A DNA stretch of 64,000 nucleotides from Acanthaster planci (GCF_001949145.1 NW_019091361.1:2052919-2116918); one strand, 5' to 3'. Shown: positions 11,301-24,655, numbered from the stretch's first letter. A program made the numbers and translations. The notes: generated from the letters alone by a model not told the origin.

Positions 11301-11429
11301 GGGGGGGAGGACTTTAACATTTGGCATTTGCTAATTTTTTTATGTGGAATAATTGATGATGATTCTCGTCGGCATGTGACAATTATCTTCATGGGTATTG
11401 CAAGTCAGCTATTTTGGGGGTTCGGGTCG
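8301..11429. other. Intergenic, no gene; homopolymer runs
   Basis: No supportable coding sequence. It includes a 15-base A run at 8498-8512, a G run near 9340-9350, and the word GAAAGTGAGGTT twice (near 9410 and 9565). A hairpin at 10866-10903 pairs CAGGGT with ACCCTG around GTTTT, with an outer CTGA/TCAG step. All else looks like background. Confidence 0.5.
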
Positions 11430-14400
11430 TTTCCTCCCCCGAGCGGCGATTGACAACGGGCGGGGGAGCCGAGGCAGACGAGCGGCATCCGGGGCGGCTT
11501 CGGACCGCTGTCTTTGTTGTTCATTATTAGCACCTCGTTATCTCGCCCCGATCTGGAGACGCTTTTGTTTTAGCTGTGAATCGTCGAGGGAATAGTTTTT
11601 TCTCGAATTATCTCAGGCGTGACTCAGTCTGCTGCAAACTTTCGCAGTTAACTCCGTTTGGGAATTCTGGGGCTCCCTGGAGGGTAGGGGTTAACGATCT
11701 TTTTGGAGACTGGCCAAGTCTAAGGCTTGACAGTGTGCTTCTCACAAATGGACAAAATTGCAACATGGTGCAGAATGCCAACCACGACAACATCCCGGAG
11801 ATTAAGTTTAGGCGGAAATTTGTGTTTGTTCCTGGCAGCATTTTTTTAAACACAACACGCTGGGGGGAACCCGACTTGAACAGAGGCTGTATTCGTGGCT
11901 CTGGAGGATTTTTAAAGGGGAGTAGGCTAAAGACCGGCATTTCAACAGGGAAGCTCCCACGAAGAGGCATTGAGACTGGTTTCCTCCCAAGAACCATTTT
12001 CCCATGGGAGAATACACAGGTTTCCCCAGATACTCAAAACACTTGCTCCCTGGCGCATTCATGGTTGATGAATAAACCACTTTCTGCCGTCCTCGTTCAC
12101 AGAATCAATACTGAGGATTTTTGTTTTCATAACACTTACGGGCCTTGTCGTTTCCCCGTAAAGTTCCCGTTACTTTTGGTCCCTCGAATAACAGCCCACA
12201 ATACTGTCGATTTTGACAAATCAATAAAGGGTTAGGGGCCTATGCCGAAGCCTGTGACAATAATGAATCTGTGTCCCTCAAGAAAACAGAAATTTACGCA
12301 CCCCAAGAAAAAAACAAAAACCTATGCCACAAAGTACATGTAACGGTTTAAAATCGCAATTTGTTTAGCCAAGACAAGTAAGCTAACCCAACGGGACCCT
12401 TACTATTGTGCGACAGTGTAACCTTGCCCTGCTTGATTATGTTTACCACAAAAAGAAACTTCTACCCGATCTTGTATACCACAATCAAACACTGATTTTG
12501 CGAAATTTGAAGAATGCTGTTCAAATCCAGAAACTTGACTTCAAGTTTGTGACGAGTATAGTCAACTAGCACAAGAGGTCGCTAAGGGAACACAAAGCAG
12601 CTGTCTGAGCAAATATTTATATGACGTGAGACTCCAGAGGAAACCCTATAGTGAATTTTTAATTAAAAACAATCTGAATCTGTAACAAAAGTTACAGCTA
12701 ACTGCCTGGGGGGTTTGTACGTTACCACAAACCGCAAGTATCTATGAATGCTGCCGAGATGCCCAGGTCAATTGGTAGACGACTCAATGAAATTCCCATA
12801 ATCAAAAGTCTCCCCCCGCAAGGACGAAGATGGAGATTGCAATTTTTTTCGGTTGAAATCTGAACATGTCTTTATCTCAATACGGGTGGGCTTGTAACCG
12901 TCGCTTCGAAATCCTGTTAAAAAACTTCAAAGTTCAGCACCACAAATGACCTTTTGCAAAGAGAGTGGAGTTTATTCCTTCCTGACACGAAGTTGGGCCA
13001 CTTTTCAAAGTCGATCACATCTTTGTTGCATTCTTATCATGTTTGTTCGACAAAGTAAAAGATCAAAGTCGTGGGTCTCAGAGAAATTATGGGTTGTTCA
13101 AGTGGGAGCTAAGAAATCACTGTTGGTTTTGAAGAAGTCTCCTCCGGCCTGGCTGTTCGTGGAAACTGTCAACAGTGTTGTTTCCAAACATCAATTTGTT
13201 TAGAAAAACTTTTGAAGTGTCACAGGGAAACAACATATCATGGTCACTCAACAAGCCTGGTACGAAAATGGCGCCAATGTGGCTTTCACGGCATCTCAGA
13301 TCTTTGTATCCCTATCTCAAGCACAGCAGTCATTTTTAGTGACAAATTTTGGAAAGTTTGGGACTTCTTCTGGGCTACTTTTCAAGAAACATTCGGTCAA
13401 CGTCAATCAATGAAAATAAAAGCAACACAGAGCTGAGCTCAATGAGAAAATGCCATCAGGGCGCCAAACGGGGAACCACGACGCAAAAACAGTTGTCGCA
13501 AGAGGGCGCTGGACTAAGTCCAATGAAACAGTTAAACTTAAGTAATCATGATTCAATATTTGTATTTACATGTATAGCCTGCGTTTGTTTCCCACTTGTA
13601 AGATATAAATTAGCTCCCTTCTGCTCACCAAGCACACGAGTGTTTTGTGTAGTTCCCCCGGGACCACACCCCAACTGCAGAAGCACGACGTTGCGCTCAG
13701 GGTCGGTAAAGGGCTCACCAAAATGGCAGAGGATCTGATAGCAAAAAAAGATGGGCGACCCACAAAGTTCAGCAGGGGGTATAGAGGCAAGGTCGTATAC
13801 CCACTATGTTACATGCAACAGAAGTGCAGCTGGACCAGAAATCGAATGAGACATCTGTCAAAAACTATTTGACTTGATACTAAAATGCTTTTCACAGACT
13901 GGTACTTTGCCAACTTTAAACGGGCGTTAACGCTGCCAGGTGAACAGAAATTAAGTGGGTTATCAGTTCATCAGTTCGGTTATCATTATTAGTTTATCAT
14001 AAATTACGACTCAAGATGATTTTTGCTTTAGCGCGTTGTGATTTATTCTCATCCCAGATACGTTAACAAAAAACTGTCGGACCGCAATCCTTCCTCACAA
14101 TTTAAACCGATTCCGTGCCAACAAAAGCTACAACAATGCAGAGTTTTTGAATATGTCGAATGACAAAGTGGACGTGCAAGCGCAACCAAGTTCCGCCTCG
14201 CCTGGTCCTTTCTGTCCGTGTAAAATTTGAAAGTGTAAGTTGTTAAAGGGACCACCGTATCCTACATTACAGCGCCATTAACAAGGACCCCCAGACCATT
14301 CAACTCCGAGTCTGCTGAGACCATAACGAGCGTCACGCACGCGTTGTGGAAAGGCATGAATGAGCACTGTTCGGAAAGTGATCCAGCTAAACCATTCGAT

Positions 14401-14477
14401 AACAGCGAACCCAAGTCGGTGTGTAAGGCAGTCCACATCCAGCAGAAAGAAAATCCGGCCACGATCCAGAGGACTAG
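11430..14477. other. Intergenic; CpG-rich patch and one long stop-free frame
   Basis: At 11440-11560 there is a CpG-rich stretch containing CTTTGTTGTTCATTATTAGC, which has SOX-like and TAAT-like words. From 11576 to 12235 one plus frame is free of stops for 219 codons, but it opens with GTG, has no recognisable domain, and is overlapped by open frames on the other strand, so I do not call a gene. 12.2-14.4 kb shows no supportable feature. Confidence 0.4.
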
Positions 14478-14485
14478 TATATAAG
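14478..14485 (+). promoter_or_regulatory. TATA box of a putative + strand gene
   Basis: TATATAAG matches the core TATA consensus. About 30 bases downstream (14505-14512) would be the transcription start. The sequence that follows becomes CpG-rich and nearly free of ATG, and ends at a strong splice donor, which together support a promoter. On the minus strand the same place is read as a hydrophobic open frame, so a chance match cannot be excluded. Confidence 0.5.
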
Positions 14486-14507
14486 CCAGCAGTCAGGCAC
14501 CTGGATC

Positions 14508-15007
14508 AAGGCACCGACTCCTGACTAACTGCCTGGGGTATGCTGGTAGCAGATTGAGTGTGGCTTTGGAGAGAGATTTGCGAACCTTTCGCTTAACCAA
14601 ACACCAGGGCAGGGATTGACGCAACGAGGCAGCCGCGCTGCGAATCCTGACGCATCCCGCAACTATTACAACCGACTCGGGGCAAGTGACTGTCGGGACT
14701 CGTAGCCTTGGTTTTTTTTTACGAATCACATTTTGAACTCGTCTAAACAGCTCGACGAACGGCTCACGGTTGGTCAATTTGAGCGAGCGGGAGACCGGAG
14801 CTGAACGCACTTCCAGTCGGTGTCGGTACAGACAAACAGAGGCCGGAGTTCGTGAACCTCTCCGCGGTTGACCGGCCGCAACAAACAAACAGGGTGCAGC
14901 GACAGCGTGTCTGAGGAAGAGACTTCAGTACAGCGACCCACTAAATACCGGAGTTGACAGATCTGTTGCTGCCAATTTTGTTTGGACGAAGAAGACGTGA
15001 AAAGAAG
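14508..15007 (+). other. Putative 5' untranslated first exon
   Basis: This stretch of about 500 bases after the TATA box is CpG-rich. In the plus direction I find only one ATG (about 14547), which opens a five-codon upstream frame ending in TGA; about seven would be expected by chance. It ends AAGAAG|GTAAGA at 15007/15008, a near-consensus splice donor. This pattern fits a non-coding leader exon followed by a long first intron. The coding part would lie downstream, and I cannot identify it within the window. Start position is inferred from the TATA box. Confidence 0.45.
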
Positions 15008-18000
15008 GTAAGATAAAAAGACAGCTTCACATCTCTAGAAACTAGTACGAGCAATGTTAGGTGGTAGGCTAATGGGTAATGCTTATAAATTGTATGTTCA
15101 GTGTTTACGTCTTCTGTCACAAATTTAGGAAGAGATAATAACAATGTTGTGGTGAAAGAGGAACACAATGAATATTTCCTTAATTGGCATAACCTTGGTT
15201 GACAAAGTCGTGCTATTATGTTTGATAGGACAACGCGATAGCAGCAGGCGAGGTAAGCGCCGTGTGTTTATTTGTCCCGATATTATAAATGATCATCTGA
15301 CGAAATTTACGGCAAAGGGGTAGCAAGGTTGCCACTTGATACGTTTTCAACGAAGATGCATTGGGGTTTAACAACATTTTGCTATCAACAGATAATGGTG
15401 AACATTTACAAACGGTGGCTTTTGGGGGGAGGTCATGCTTGGGAATGTACAAAAAAAAAGATTCCACGGGCCAATAATCTTAACATGACCATCTGAGAAA
15501 ATGACGATTGACGGCTACTCTAGTAAACTGGCTTTAGTGTCAGGTACATGTCAGTGGTTTAAAGGTTTTAGGCCATGGCCGTTGAGGGCGAACACTGTGC
15601 TACTTTGCCCGGGTTACCGAAAGGCAAAATGGCAGGTTTGAAAGTAGTTTGCGAATTTTGATGGCATGTGTAGGCCTACCGAGAGTACGGGGTCTTTTTT
15701 TCACTACAGTGCCACCAAAATTGTGTGTTCTTCATTTAATTCTCAGAATTGAATTGAGAATGTACAAGCTTGTTCTTCAGCATAAGGGTTCTTTACCTCT
15801 CACAGGTGAGAGACGAGGGGGGGGGGTTCCCGCCCTTTCGATCTTGGCCGTGCACTAACAGAACTCACTGGCACTTGGTACCAGTATGCATTTTGAAGCC
15901 ATTTTGAAGAAATGTGTTCATCTGTAAAATTCCAGCTCAATCAAGCATAGCGTTAGGAGTTGTGGCCATTTTTAACTCTCATTTACCGCCCAGGAAAGTG
16001 AGCTCGCTGACCGTCATGAATGAAAGTAACGATTCCACAGCATTCTGCGCCAAACATTGACACTTTGCAAGAACGGGTCATCCAACTGTTCTGTAATTGG
16101 TGTCAAAACGTCGGTTAGGTGAGGCCGTAGGGCTTGAGTCCTTCTCGGACCTCTGTAAATAACAAACCAACAATGACGTGAAAGCTTGAAAAAACGTGAC
16201 GATTACTAGCGTTTTATATGATGATTTCATTCGTTTTCGTCGGAAAAATTTACTCCTTCGTCTGAGTTACGAGACAGTGTGTCATTGTAGTCAAACTGAG
16301 TTGTGCCCTGAAAGAACGACAACAATTATCAAAACAGTTATGGTGAATACAATTTGATTACATTCGTCCCTGTGATGTCGAAGAGTCCACAGCACGTCAT
16401 TTATTCTAGACTGTATACAAACTATCCAACTAATATTTATTATCAGAATTAAGGCGGATTATTTCCAATCTATTGAACGTTCACTTCCAAATTTGAAATG
16501 GCAAGTGATTACCTTGGGCTTGCGGCGCGCCATGTGCGGCAACGGAGGGCTCGAGTTTTATTTTTCCTTGAGAACCTCTTTGGACGTTAGGGGACGTCTG
16601 ATCTTGCCCTTAATGACACGTGGCATGATAGAATGTTCGTTAGCAGCGGGATGCCGCCAAGAAAGTTACCACGTGACTTGTTGCCATGCATGTCTTACAG
16701 ATGGTCTGCACTTGACAGTGGTACAGTGGGTATGCAAGGCCGGCCAGACAGTTTTATCAGTAGGCTGATAAAATACACTTAAAAGGAATTTCATCAACTG
16801 CAGTATCCAGTCATTAATCTAACACACACGCCTGCAGGTATCTGTTTTTGTTACAGTGTTTGCTATTTTGTGCAATGGTTGACCGGTCGTTTGAGCAGAA
16901 TTGAAAAAAAAGAAGGAAAAGAAGAATAAAGCTTTCAATCACAAAGTGGAAAAGGGGGCTGGGGCTGTTCCTCGGGCAGCCAAACCTTTTCTCCATTTGA
17001 AAACTCCATTACCCCGGTCGTTGTGCAACATGATAGCTAAAGACATCTCGAATCAGAAATTAATTGTTTAAGATTATGTCTCGTTGTGATCCTATTATGG
17101 CTACATGGCGTATCCCTCCCCCTCTAAGGAAGAGGCCAAGACCCGCCCCTGCGTGGGCCTGTCCCTTCTGATTGCCCAGAAATGTACCAAGATTTATGCA
17201 CTCCTTCCTTTTCCAACTACCCATGGGGTAAGTTGCCTACTGGTTCACTCGTAGATCGGGTTGGGTAGGAAACTTCCGCCTGATCAATCAATCCGACCTC
17301 CTCCCTAGGTAGCCTATATAATTATTTCGAACTGATTGCTCGTTGCCCTGCAAACTGTAAAAGACGGCACGCACCGCTCCCCAGCTAAGACTCCTTCAAC
17401 TCCTTCCACGAAAGCGCCCGTTATGCGAGAAACCACTTCCCTTCATCCTATTGTCGGGGTGAAATGGGGCCGCTTTTAATTCACCTGTATAGCCTCTACA
17501 GTTAGAGCTGTAATTATCACAAGATAGCCAAATTGGCTTGATTCCGAATCCATTAATGGCACCAAAGCAACACAAGAAGGATTAGATAGTCTTCTGGATC
17601 TTTCTGAGCTAATCTCAAACTATAACAAACCAAATGACGACCGAGCGAAATTCAATTGAACTGGAAGAGGGAATCGCACTGAATTAGGGAGAAGTTCGAG
17701 AGGGATTAACCCAGAAGAAATTCACTCATTTGTATCAGTATATATCTGTGATTTCTGGTGTTGTATGCATGGTTTTCTTGACGACCGGTAGGAAAAACCA
17801 ACATACAAACAAGGATTTTTGTCGCGTTGGATTCGATCTTTGGATTTCAAACTTAACAAAACAGACCATCATGAAAAGAAATTGTTCCGCAACCAACCTC
17901 ACCGCGAAGGCTTCGCGTTCTGTTTTGCTGTCATCTCATCCACTTTGCACACATGCATAAACCAATACGTATACGCGTTTAATTTAGGCCTACAGCAGGC

Positions 18001-21000
18001 TTTTCTGATGAAGATCAACCGTAATCATTTAAGCTGGTTTTCTGATTCAGAACTGAGTACATCGACTGTTGGCTCTCCTTTTTGTAATCAATTTTAGTCG
18101 AAGCCTTTATATAATTACCTCTAGGAGTAGCATTAATCTGTCACATCCCGGGGCCGTAATGGCAAACGACTGAATTTACAGCTGTAAAAATCAGCGAAAA
18201 GTAGTGATATTCACCTGGGCTTTGTCATTTATTTCTATAACCGAAGTTGGAAGTTTAAAGTCAAATGCACAGCAAATAATAGAATGAAATCGATACCCAA
18301 TATAGGCCGATGCAACTCGAATACGCTGCAAGGTACAATAAGCCAGAACAAAAGAAAAGCGTTTCGACTGAAGTTTCTAAAAACATTACCTTCCACACAG
18401 GATCTTTTTCCCCCACAATTCTGAACAAGCCTGGAGCCAGGCGTAACCCCATATCGCATCACTATTCACGTTATTATTCAACCCTCTCTCCTACTCGCAC
18501 TGGCCAAAAACATGGAGGGGGCCGACAAGGGGATGGTAAACAGCGGGAAAGTAGACCCGTGTGCAGACCCACAAAAGAGCAAGGCGTCACAGTGGTTTCA
18601 AATTTTCCCTTTATTCAAATCTTTGGAGCGACCAAGACTGCTTGATAAACAGCCTATGGCTCTTTTAACACTCTACACTTATTGATGTTCGAAGCTTTAA
18701 ATTATCCTCAGGGAAAAAAATCAAAGTGGACAAAATCACAACTATAATGTAACAAACAAGATGTGCGTTACTTTCCTTTAAGGGTACCGTAGTGTTCTAG
18801 ACGCCAAAACGGCCACGATTCGTTCAATTAATATTGCGAAAACAAGTTTGGACAACATTCATTACTCAAACTGAATTGCTGAGACTTTAATGAAGAGATG
18901 CAAACCATGGGACTATAACTCAATAACGGTTTAGTTGATTACTCCATCAAGACTGATCATATTTGTTTCATTGAAGCCATCGTTAAAAAAGTTTCAACTA
19001 CACATTTGTCGATTTTATTATTTACCTTCAGTTTACCGTGCTGTTCATGTGTCTTTCAACCTCCTCCCCACGACCGTGTAAAACATGTCTGTGATAAATC
19101 ATGTTAGCCTCCTTTGACATTCAACCCTCTTGAACACAATGCTATATCCAATGCGAAGTCTGACCTGCTTCGGAGGAACAGCAAGGGCGACACAGTGCAA
19201 CCTCCATAGACAAACTGGTTGAGTGATCGACGCAGAAATTATTTCGAATTTCGAAAGAAGAGGAGGGGAATGAAGATGTCTTCAAATACTCAGTCAACAC
19301 ATTTTCATAAACAGTGCCTCCCCGTAGATGTTACTGCTTCATCTTTCATGTGAGGTCTTTGATCCGAGGAATTTGCTTTGTCTGGGCTAGATGGAACATA
19401 TATTTTCGAAAGATGATCTAGGCTACCTGAATACTAACTCTGCAAAGGGAAATTTTGTAATTTCAGTATTAAGGGTCTTTACTCAATGATGGCGATTTAG
19501 GGAACTAGAAATCAGAAGGTTGCACCCTGTGGGACGCCACTTTAAAACTTCAACCATGCTCCAAAAATCACCATTTCAAAATAAACACTCCCCTCTTTAA
19601 TCGTCTCATAAAAAAATCTGCGTTCCTTCGCCTGAGAAGATTCAAACTGGAGTTGGCTTTTAAACATCTGCTGTTTCCATCGGAAGTCTTCGTTAAAAAG
19701 TCAACTCGGGTGATCCCCTGGTGAAAATGATAGTTTTCACCAAGTGTTTCCCTTTTACATATCTGTTTGGCAAGGATGAGCGCATACGACAAGACGACAA
19801 AATATCTGTTCGCAAAAAGGCAAACGTTTGAAGAGGCATCCAAACGCGTAGTTCTTTTGCAATGCAAAACAATTACAAAGAAATTGGGAGTGGTGATGTG
19901 ACAGTTAAGCTCTCTGCCATTAAAGGGGCTATCGGTTATGTTTAGTAAAACATCGTTGGATTCGTCAAAATGTGTACAGAAAATGACAAGCGTTAAACCG
20001 TGTGTCACATTTCGGAATTAAGACATTAAAGTTCTTCAAAGAGAATAAACTTGTCCTTGAGCGTTGGAATTGAAGGACTATCTAAAACGTAGTCCAGTTC
20101 AGAAAATTGCTGACGAGTACATGAATAGCCCGTGAGCTGCACACCGTCTCTTCGCGGGTGATCTAAAGAAGGTAGATAGTGTAACACCATAAAGACTCTA
20201 ATAGGACCTCGGGGTAACACCAAGTACAGATGATGTGAAACTGATATGCCCAACCCCTCTTCATTACGGTCGGCTGCTTTCTGCCTTTCACGGTGTGTGA
20301 TCGTAAAATATGGTGATTAGCCCAAATTTCCCCGCCGAGACGCCGTCCACCCTGCCCATGCGCAGAGGAGGCCAGCGGGATTAAGTGCAGCCAAAGGTTA
20401 CACATGGAGGCTATCTTTAATCTTACACCTTGGCCGTTTCCAGATCGGCTCACAGATTTATTGTAGTTTTGACGGGGCGTCCAAAAATTTGTTACAACAA
20501 ATTACATCCCACTTCAACTCAATTTGAGGGTATAATGCGGAATGCATGTAAACAATTCTGATCTTTGGCCATGCTGCAACGCATTAACAGCCTCATCAGA
20601 ATGCTGGAATCTATAACACTTGTTTTCCTAATTACAGATTCATGGCTCATAAGGTATTGTCATTCAAAGTAATCACTGATGCGGGCTAAGCAAACTCATG
20701 AATAAATCAAAATAAAAATCTTATCAGATTGGTCCGATCCAATCGTAGCTAGCTTACAACACTTTTATTTCTACTGCTGTCTGAAGAAACAAAATAGAAT
20801 CGCGGTCCAGCGGATCAGCTCAAGTTGCCTACATTGTCAGATAGTCCAGCTCTCCCATCGGTTAAAGATCAAGGAATGAGGAAGACAGAAACAACTAAAA
20901 ACCCGCCCGACGACCGACAGCGATCGCATCGGCACGGCGACGCGACGCAGGCTTCCCGATCGTTTAGTCTGTGACGCCCACTAACGAGTGCGGCCGCAAC

Positions 21001-24000
21001 TGTAGGGTGCAGACAGACATGGGGATCCGCTGTCAAGAAAAAAACAGCAGAAAGTCATCTAAAAATTCCAAGTCGTTCGTCTGTCAGAGCATCTATTGGC
21101 ACGATGTCTTTACCTGATGGATGAAGCCGGGTCCAAGTTTAGCTCCCGCGTGACCTCTTTTTTTTTCCTCATCGAGAGCGAGGTGGCCTGTTTTTATCAT
21201 CATCACTGGGGCACGGGCTCCATGAGCCGAGAAGAAAAGAGTAACTCTAGAAACATCTGTCGACAATCCAAGTGAGGTTCAATGGCTTTTCACTGGCAAT
21301 TTGGCTTTTTATGTACCTCGAATTATCACCATGTTGTAACAATATCGGGCTCTCTTGTAGCATTTGAAGATTTTCTTTGATTGAAATCTAGCGTGCGCGA
21401 AGAAAAGGAATCGGGAGAAGTCTGTATTGGTCGGAAAGAATGTTTGCCGTTGATAAGGATCAAGAATCGCGGTGAGGAAACTCGCGCAACCCGGAAAAGT
21501 AGCCCTAATTCGTTGGGTTGGAAATAGAGTGGGTACCTATACAGCCGTTGACTTGTACAAGTGGTGATGATGGTGATGGGATAGGGTGGTGGTGGGGGGT
21601 GCTGATTACATAATTAAAGCAATCATTATGCAGGTGAAAGAGTGGAAAACTTTGTGAAGCATTCCGCATTCATTATGAACGCGGCATATTATGTACACTG
21701 CTGTAAACACGGCAGAACTCAGAAGGCAAGGAATGTACTCGCAAATCTGCCCACAGAGTTACCCATGAGAAAGATTAAATCGCCGCCTGTCGCTTCCACA
21801 AATGCAAAGCTAGCTGTTTTTCAACAGCTGCAGCTTCTGGAAGGAGAAAGCCCCCAAACACCCCACAAAAGTCAGCCGCCCATTGTGTGCAAGCGAACGC
21901 ATAATATTCGGCCGAATAATGAGAAACCAAATTGAAGCCGAATGCATGTGAGCTGTACCCTCGAGCCCTAGCAGCGAACAAGGTTAAAGACCATGAAGGA
22001 TTTTGTGCAACACTGTGCGCCAACTTGGGTAAGCAACGGATCGACAATGTTTCTCACTTACGAGGAACACCAGCCGGAAAGCGCGTTCAGCTGCGTGCAT
22101 TCAATATGTCAAGTTGCCTGAATCCAGTAACTCGATACACCGAAATCGACTTTTGGCATTTCAATGTACCAACAACTATCAAAGCATTCTCGACGATGGC
22201 AGCAGATTTGAAAAAGAGTGCCTGGCCATTTACGTTTCATTTTGAGGCAGTGAATAAAACATGCAAAAGGTGGTCTTCACTGATATTGGTAATGATCGAA
22301 TAAGGTGTAGGGTGTTCAATCAAAACTTTTTGGATGATGAATTCATCCATAGATAGGCCGGAAATGCAGATGGGCAGATATACTAGTCGCAAACCCTCTC
22401 GTTTTTTTTAAACTGAGTTTTTCTTATTTGAATTTCCTGTGCAAAATGATTGAGATTATTCGACTTTAGAAAGAAGAAAGTTCCTAATAAAAAAAATAAA
22501 ACTGATAAACCATTAACAGTTGGAACTAATAAAAGTTTAAGAATTTAATCCGTTGTTTGAACAGCAATATGATACCTTTTATCATTGGCTGTTCGTCAAA
22601 AATTGCACATTTCACATTTCAAAACCTTCCTTTCACATATACAAAAATGTTTGTCATTACGGATAACACACTGACACGCTGCCTTGACATTTTGCCATCC
22701 AATCATCCAACAATTCGGTGATCCATCGTTCCATTTTCCAAAACAAATATTAAAGAAAAACCACATTGTTATCACACACTGAACCCGAAAGCAGTCCTAC
22801 GCTTGCTACGCCCCGTCCGGTATTTTCCCTCAACTAAGTTAATGAATGGAATACCCTTGTTTGAATGGAACGCGTGCCTCTGCCTAAGCATGAGAAAAAG
22901 GCCGGGTTGACAATAAACAAACGGGCCGAAAACTGTCACAGACATAGTTATTTGGAGTGACAAATGAACGCTGTTTGTAACACGCTCTTTTTTGCAGACA
23001 TGCTGTGGCTTGATAGCCTATGTAAAAATCTATATTTGGATCAGGGACGTCCGTAATTATCCACCCAATTAATGTTTTCATCGAAGTCTCTGTATTTTTG
23101 GATTAATGATCGACGCACTGTATGATTATTCAGCGCTATTGGGAATGGGTGCGTACAGTCACAGCAAGTTGCACCATTAAACAAGAAAATTAGCTAATGA
23201 TGACTGTCGAAATGACAAGCATTTATGTCATCAAGCAATGAGGAGACTTAAGGTTTGCGTATCCTTAGGTGAGATAAAACGATCAGTCGGGAAACAGGGT
23301 AGTATTTTCCCGGATCACTCTTCCATTCTCTGAATAGTTTTGTTTACAAGTAAGAAAGTTAGATCTTTACTCGCTTGATCCTGGCCCGGGGTGTAATTTT
23401 GCACAGGTCTTCAATGTGCATCTGATTATTGTCACCACGATGTAACCTCACGTACTAGCACGTGAGAATGAGGTTGTATGGCGCAGGTACTGTCGTTTTA
23501 ATTGCGTGAGTGTGCCTATTTACCTACACCTGTTATGCGAGGCATAATTGTCACGACAAAGATTAAGGCTACCTAAACACAGCTGTCTTCAAGTTAAAAC
23601 GAATTTTCCTGTTCCGTAAAGGCCTGTCTGTTGAGGTGTTTAATTCAAACAGACCAGCTGAATTAGGTGATTGCTGTTCGTGATTAATGATTGGACGTGG
23701 TTATTTAGTATTGTGGGTCTCGGAGGGGCTCGTGTCGCTACACGGCGGCGCCGGGTGGTGCCTGCCTCAATCTGACCACACCTTGCTCTCCCGGTGAATT
23801 CGAACCGGGCACGGTGACCTAAACTCCAGAAGTCTCCCCAGATGGGTGTTTGTGAGGGAAGGGGGGAGGTTGCTGTTAAGGAACAGAAATCTCCAACAGG
23901 CCCCTCGAGATCAGAGCTTGTGGGGGTATTATTTAAATCAGACCTGGAGACTCGGCCCCGGCACGCCAATTTCACGAAACAGCGGATGCGCAGTTTGAGG

Positions 24001-24165
24001 TCTCCCAGGGAGAAGAGGTGAGGGGAGCCCCGGAGTACTGGTGCAAGACCTCGTGAGATCTCCATCGAGGGATGCCATTACAGCCATGACCCTGGACATT
24101 GTAATGCTGTGTTACTATGTACTTTGCTCTGAAGCACACTATACATGACCTAACGCCACTGGGTA
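15008..24165. other. Long non-coding stretch, possible first intron
   Basis: No convincing coding exon on either strand; open frames are short and unlike known domains. Notable patches are a CpG-rich block at 20900-21010, a block at 21600-21640 dense in homeodomain-type words (TACATAATTAAAG, CATTATGCA), and 23080-23240 with several TAAT sites. These could be enhancers, but conservation data would be needed. 23.75-24.06 kb is GC-rich with no clear gene. Confidence 0.4.
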
Positions 24166-24407
24166 ACAGGACAAAAGGGCGGATCCAGAACCTTGGCGGG
24201 GGGCAAAAAAGTTGGAAAATTTAATGCTATTTTCATAGCCTTACTTAAAGGGAAAGACTACATTTGGGATCTTGTAACACTTTTGGAAGGGATAGGACGG
24301 AAACAGACCAAAAACATAGCTTTTTGTCAGAACTTTTCAATGAAATATTTGTTCCTCCTTTTGGGGTGGGGCATGGCGCATGGTCCTTGATCCGCCAGTA
24401 CAGGACA
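24166..24407. mobile_element. hAT-type miniature element with 8-bp target duplication
   Basis: A 226-base body (24174-24399) is flanked by a perfect 8-base direct repeat ACAGGACA (24166-24173 and 24400-24407). Its ends are inverted: AAAGGGCGGATCCAGAACC on the left, and the reverse complement of the right end reads ACTGGCGGATCAAGGACC. An 8-base duplication with short terminal inverted repeats is the hallmark of the hAT superfamily. The body has no transposase, so it depended on an autonomous element elsewhere. The intact duplication suggests it is younger than the copy at 3.1 kb. Confidence 0.75.
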
Positions 24408-24484
24408 CTCGACCTAGCTGTGCTTCCAAGTTCTTGGGAAGGTTCAACATCAATCAAAACTATTAAAATCTTTTAACCTTTAAT

Positions 24485-24655
24485 ACGGCTGTTTCACAAT
24501 AAGTGCGCCACCAAGAGTTTGCGACGCGTTGGCCAATCACAGTGCGCGAAATTTGTCGACCCAATTCGCGTTTGGAAAGGGTCGACAAATTTCGCGCCAC
24601 ATGATTAGCCAATGTGTTGCAAACTCTTGGTGACGCACTATTGTGAATCGCCTGT
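24485..24655. mobile_element. Foldback element, 77-bp arms
   Basis: The left arm (24485-24562) and right arm (24579-24655) are near-perfect inverted copies around a 16-base spacer. Matching landmarks are TTCACAATA / TATTGTGAA at the outside, CACCAAGAGTTTGC / GCAAACTCTTGGTG in the middle and GCGCGAAATTTGTCGACCC / GGGTCGACAAATTTCGCGC at the centre. TA lies next to both ends, so a TA-targeting (Tc1/mariner-like) miniature element is possible. It has no coding capacity. Confidence 0.8.

Noticed and set aside
14262-14500. Minus-strand open frame with a hydrophobic, membrane-helix-like segment upstream of the putative TATA box.
   Set aside because: No family is recognisable, the start is GTG, an in-frame stop lies close upstream and splice sites are poor. 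Kept only as an alternative to the promoter reading.
21642-22303. Two overlapping open frames that could be read as a split gene.
   Set aside because: No homology, no splice sites of quality, and the sequence looks more like regulatory DNA with homeodomain words.
23780-23815. Minus-strand GGTTCGAATTC, similar to a tRNA B box.
   Set aside because: The flanking stem does not give a T arm with a 7-base loop and no A box is present at a suitable distance.
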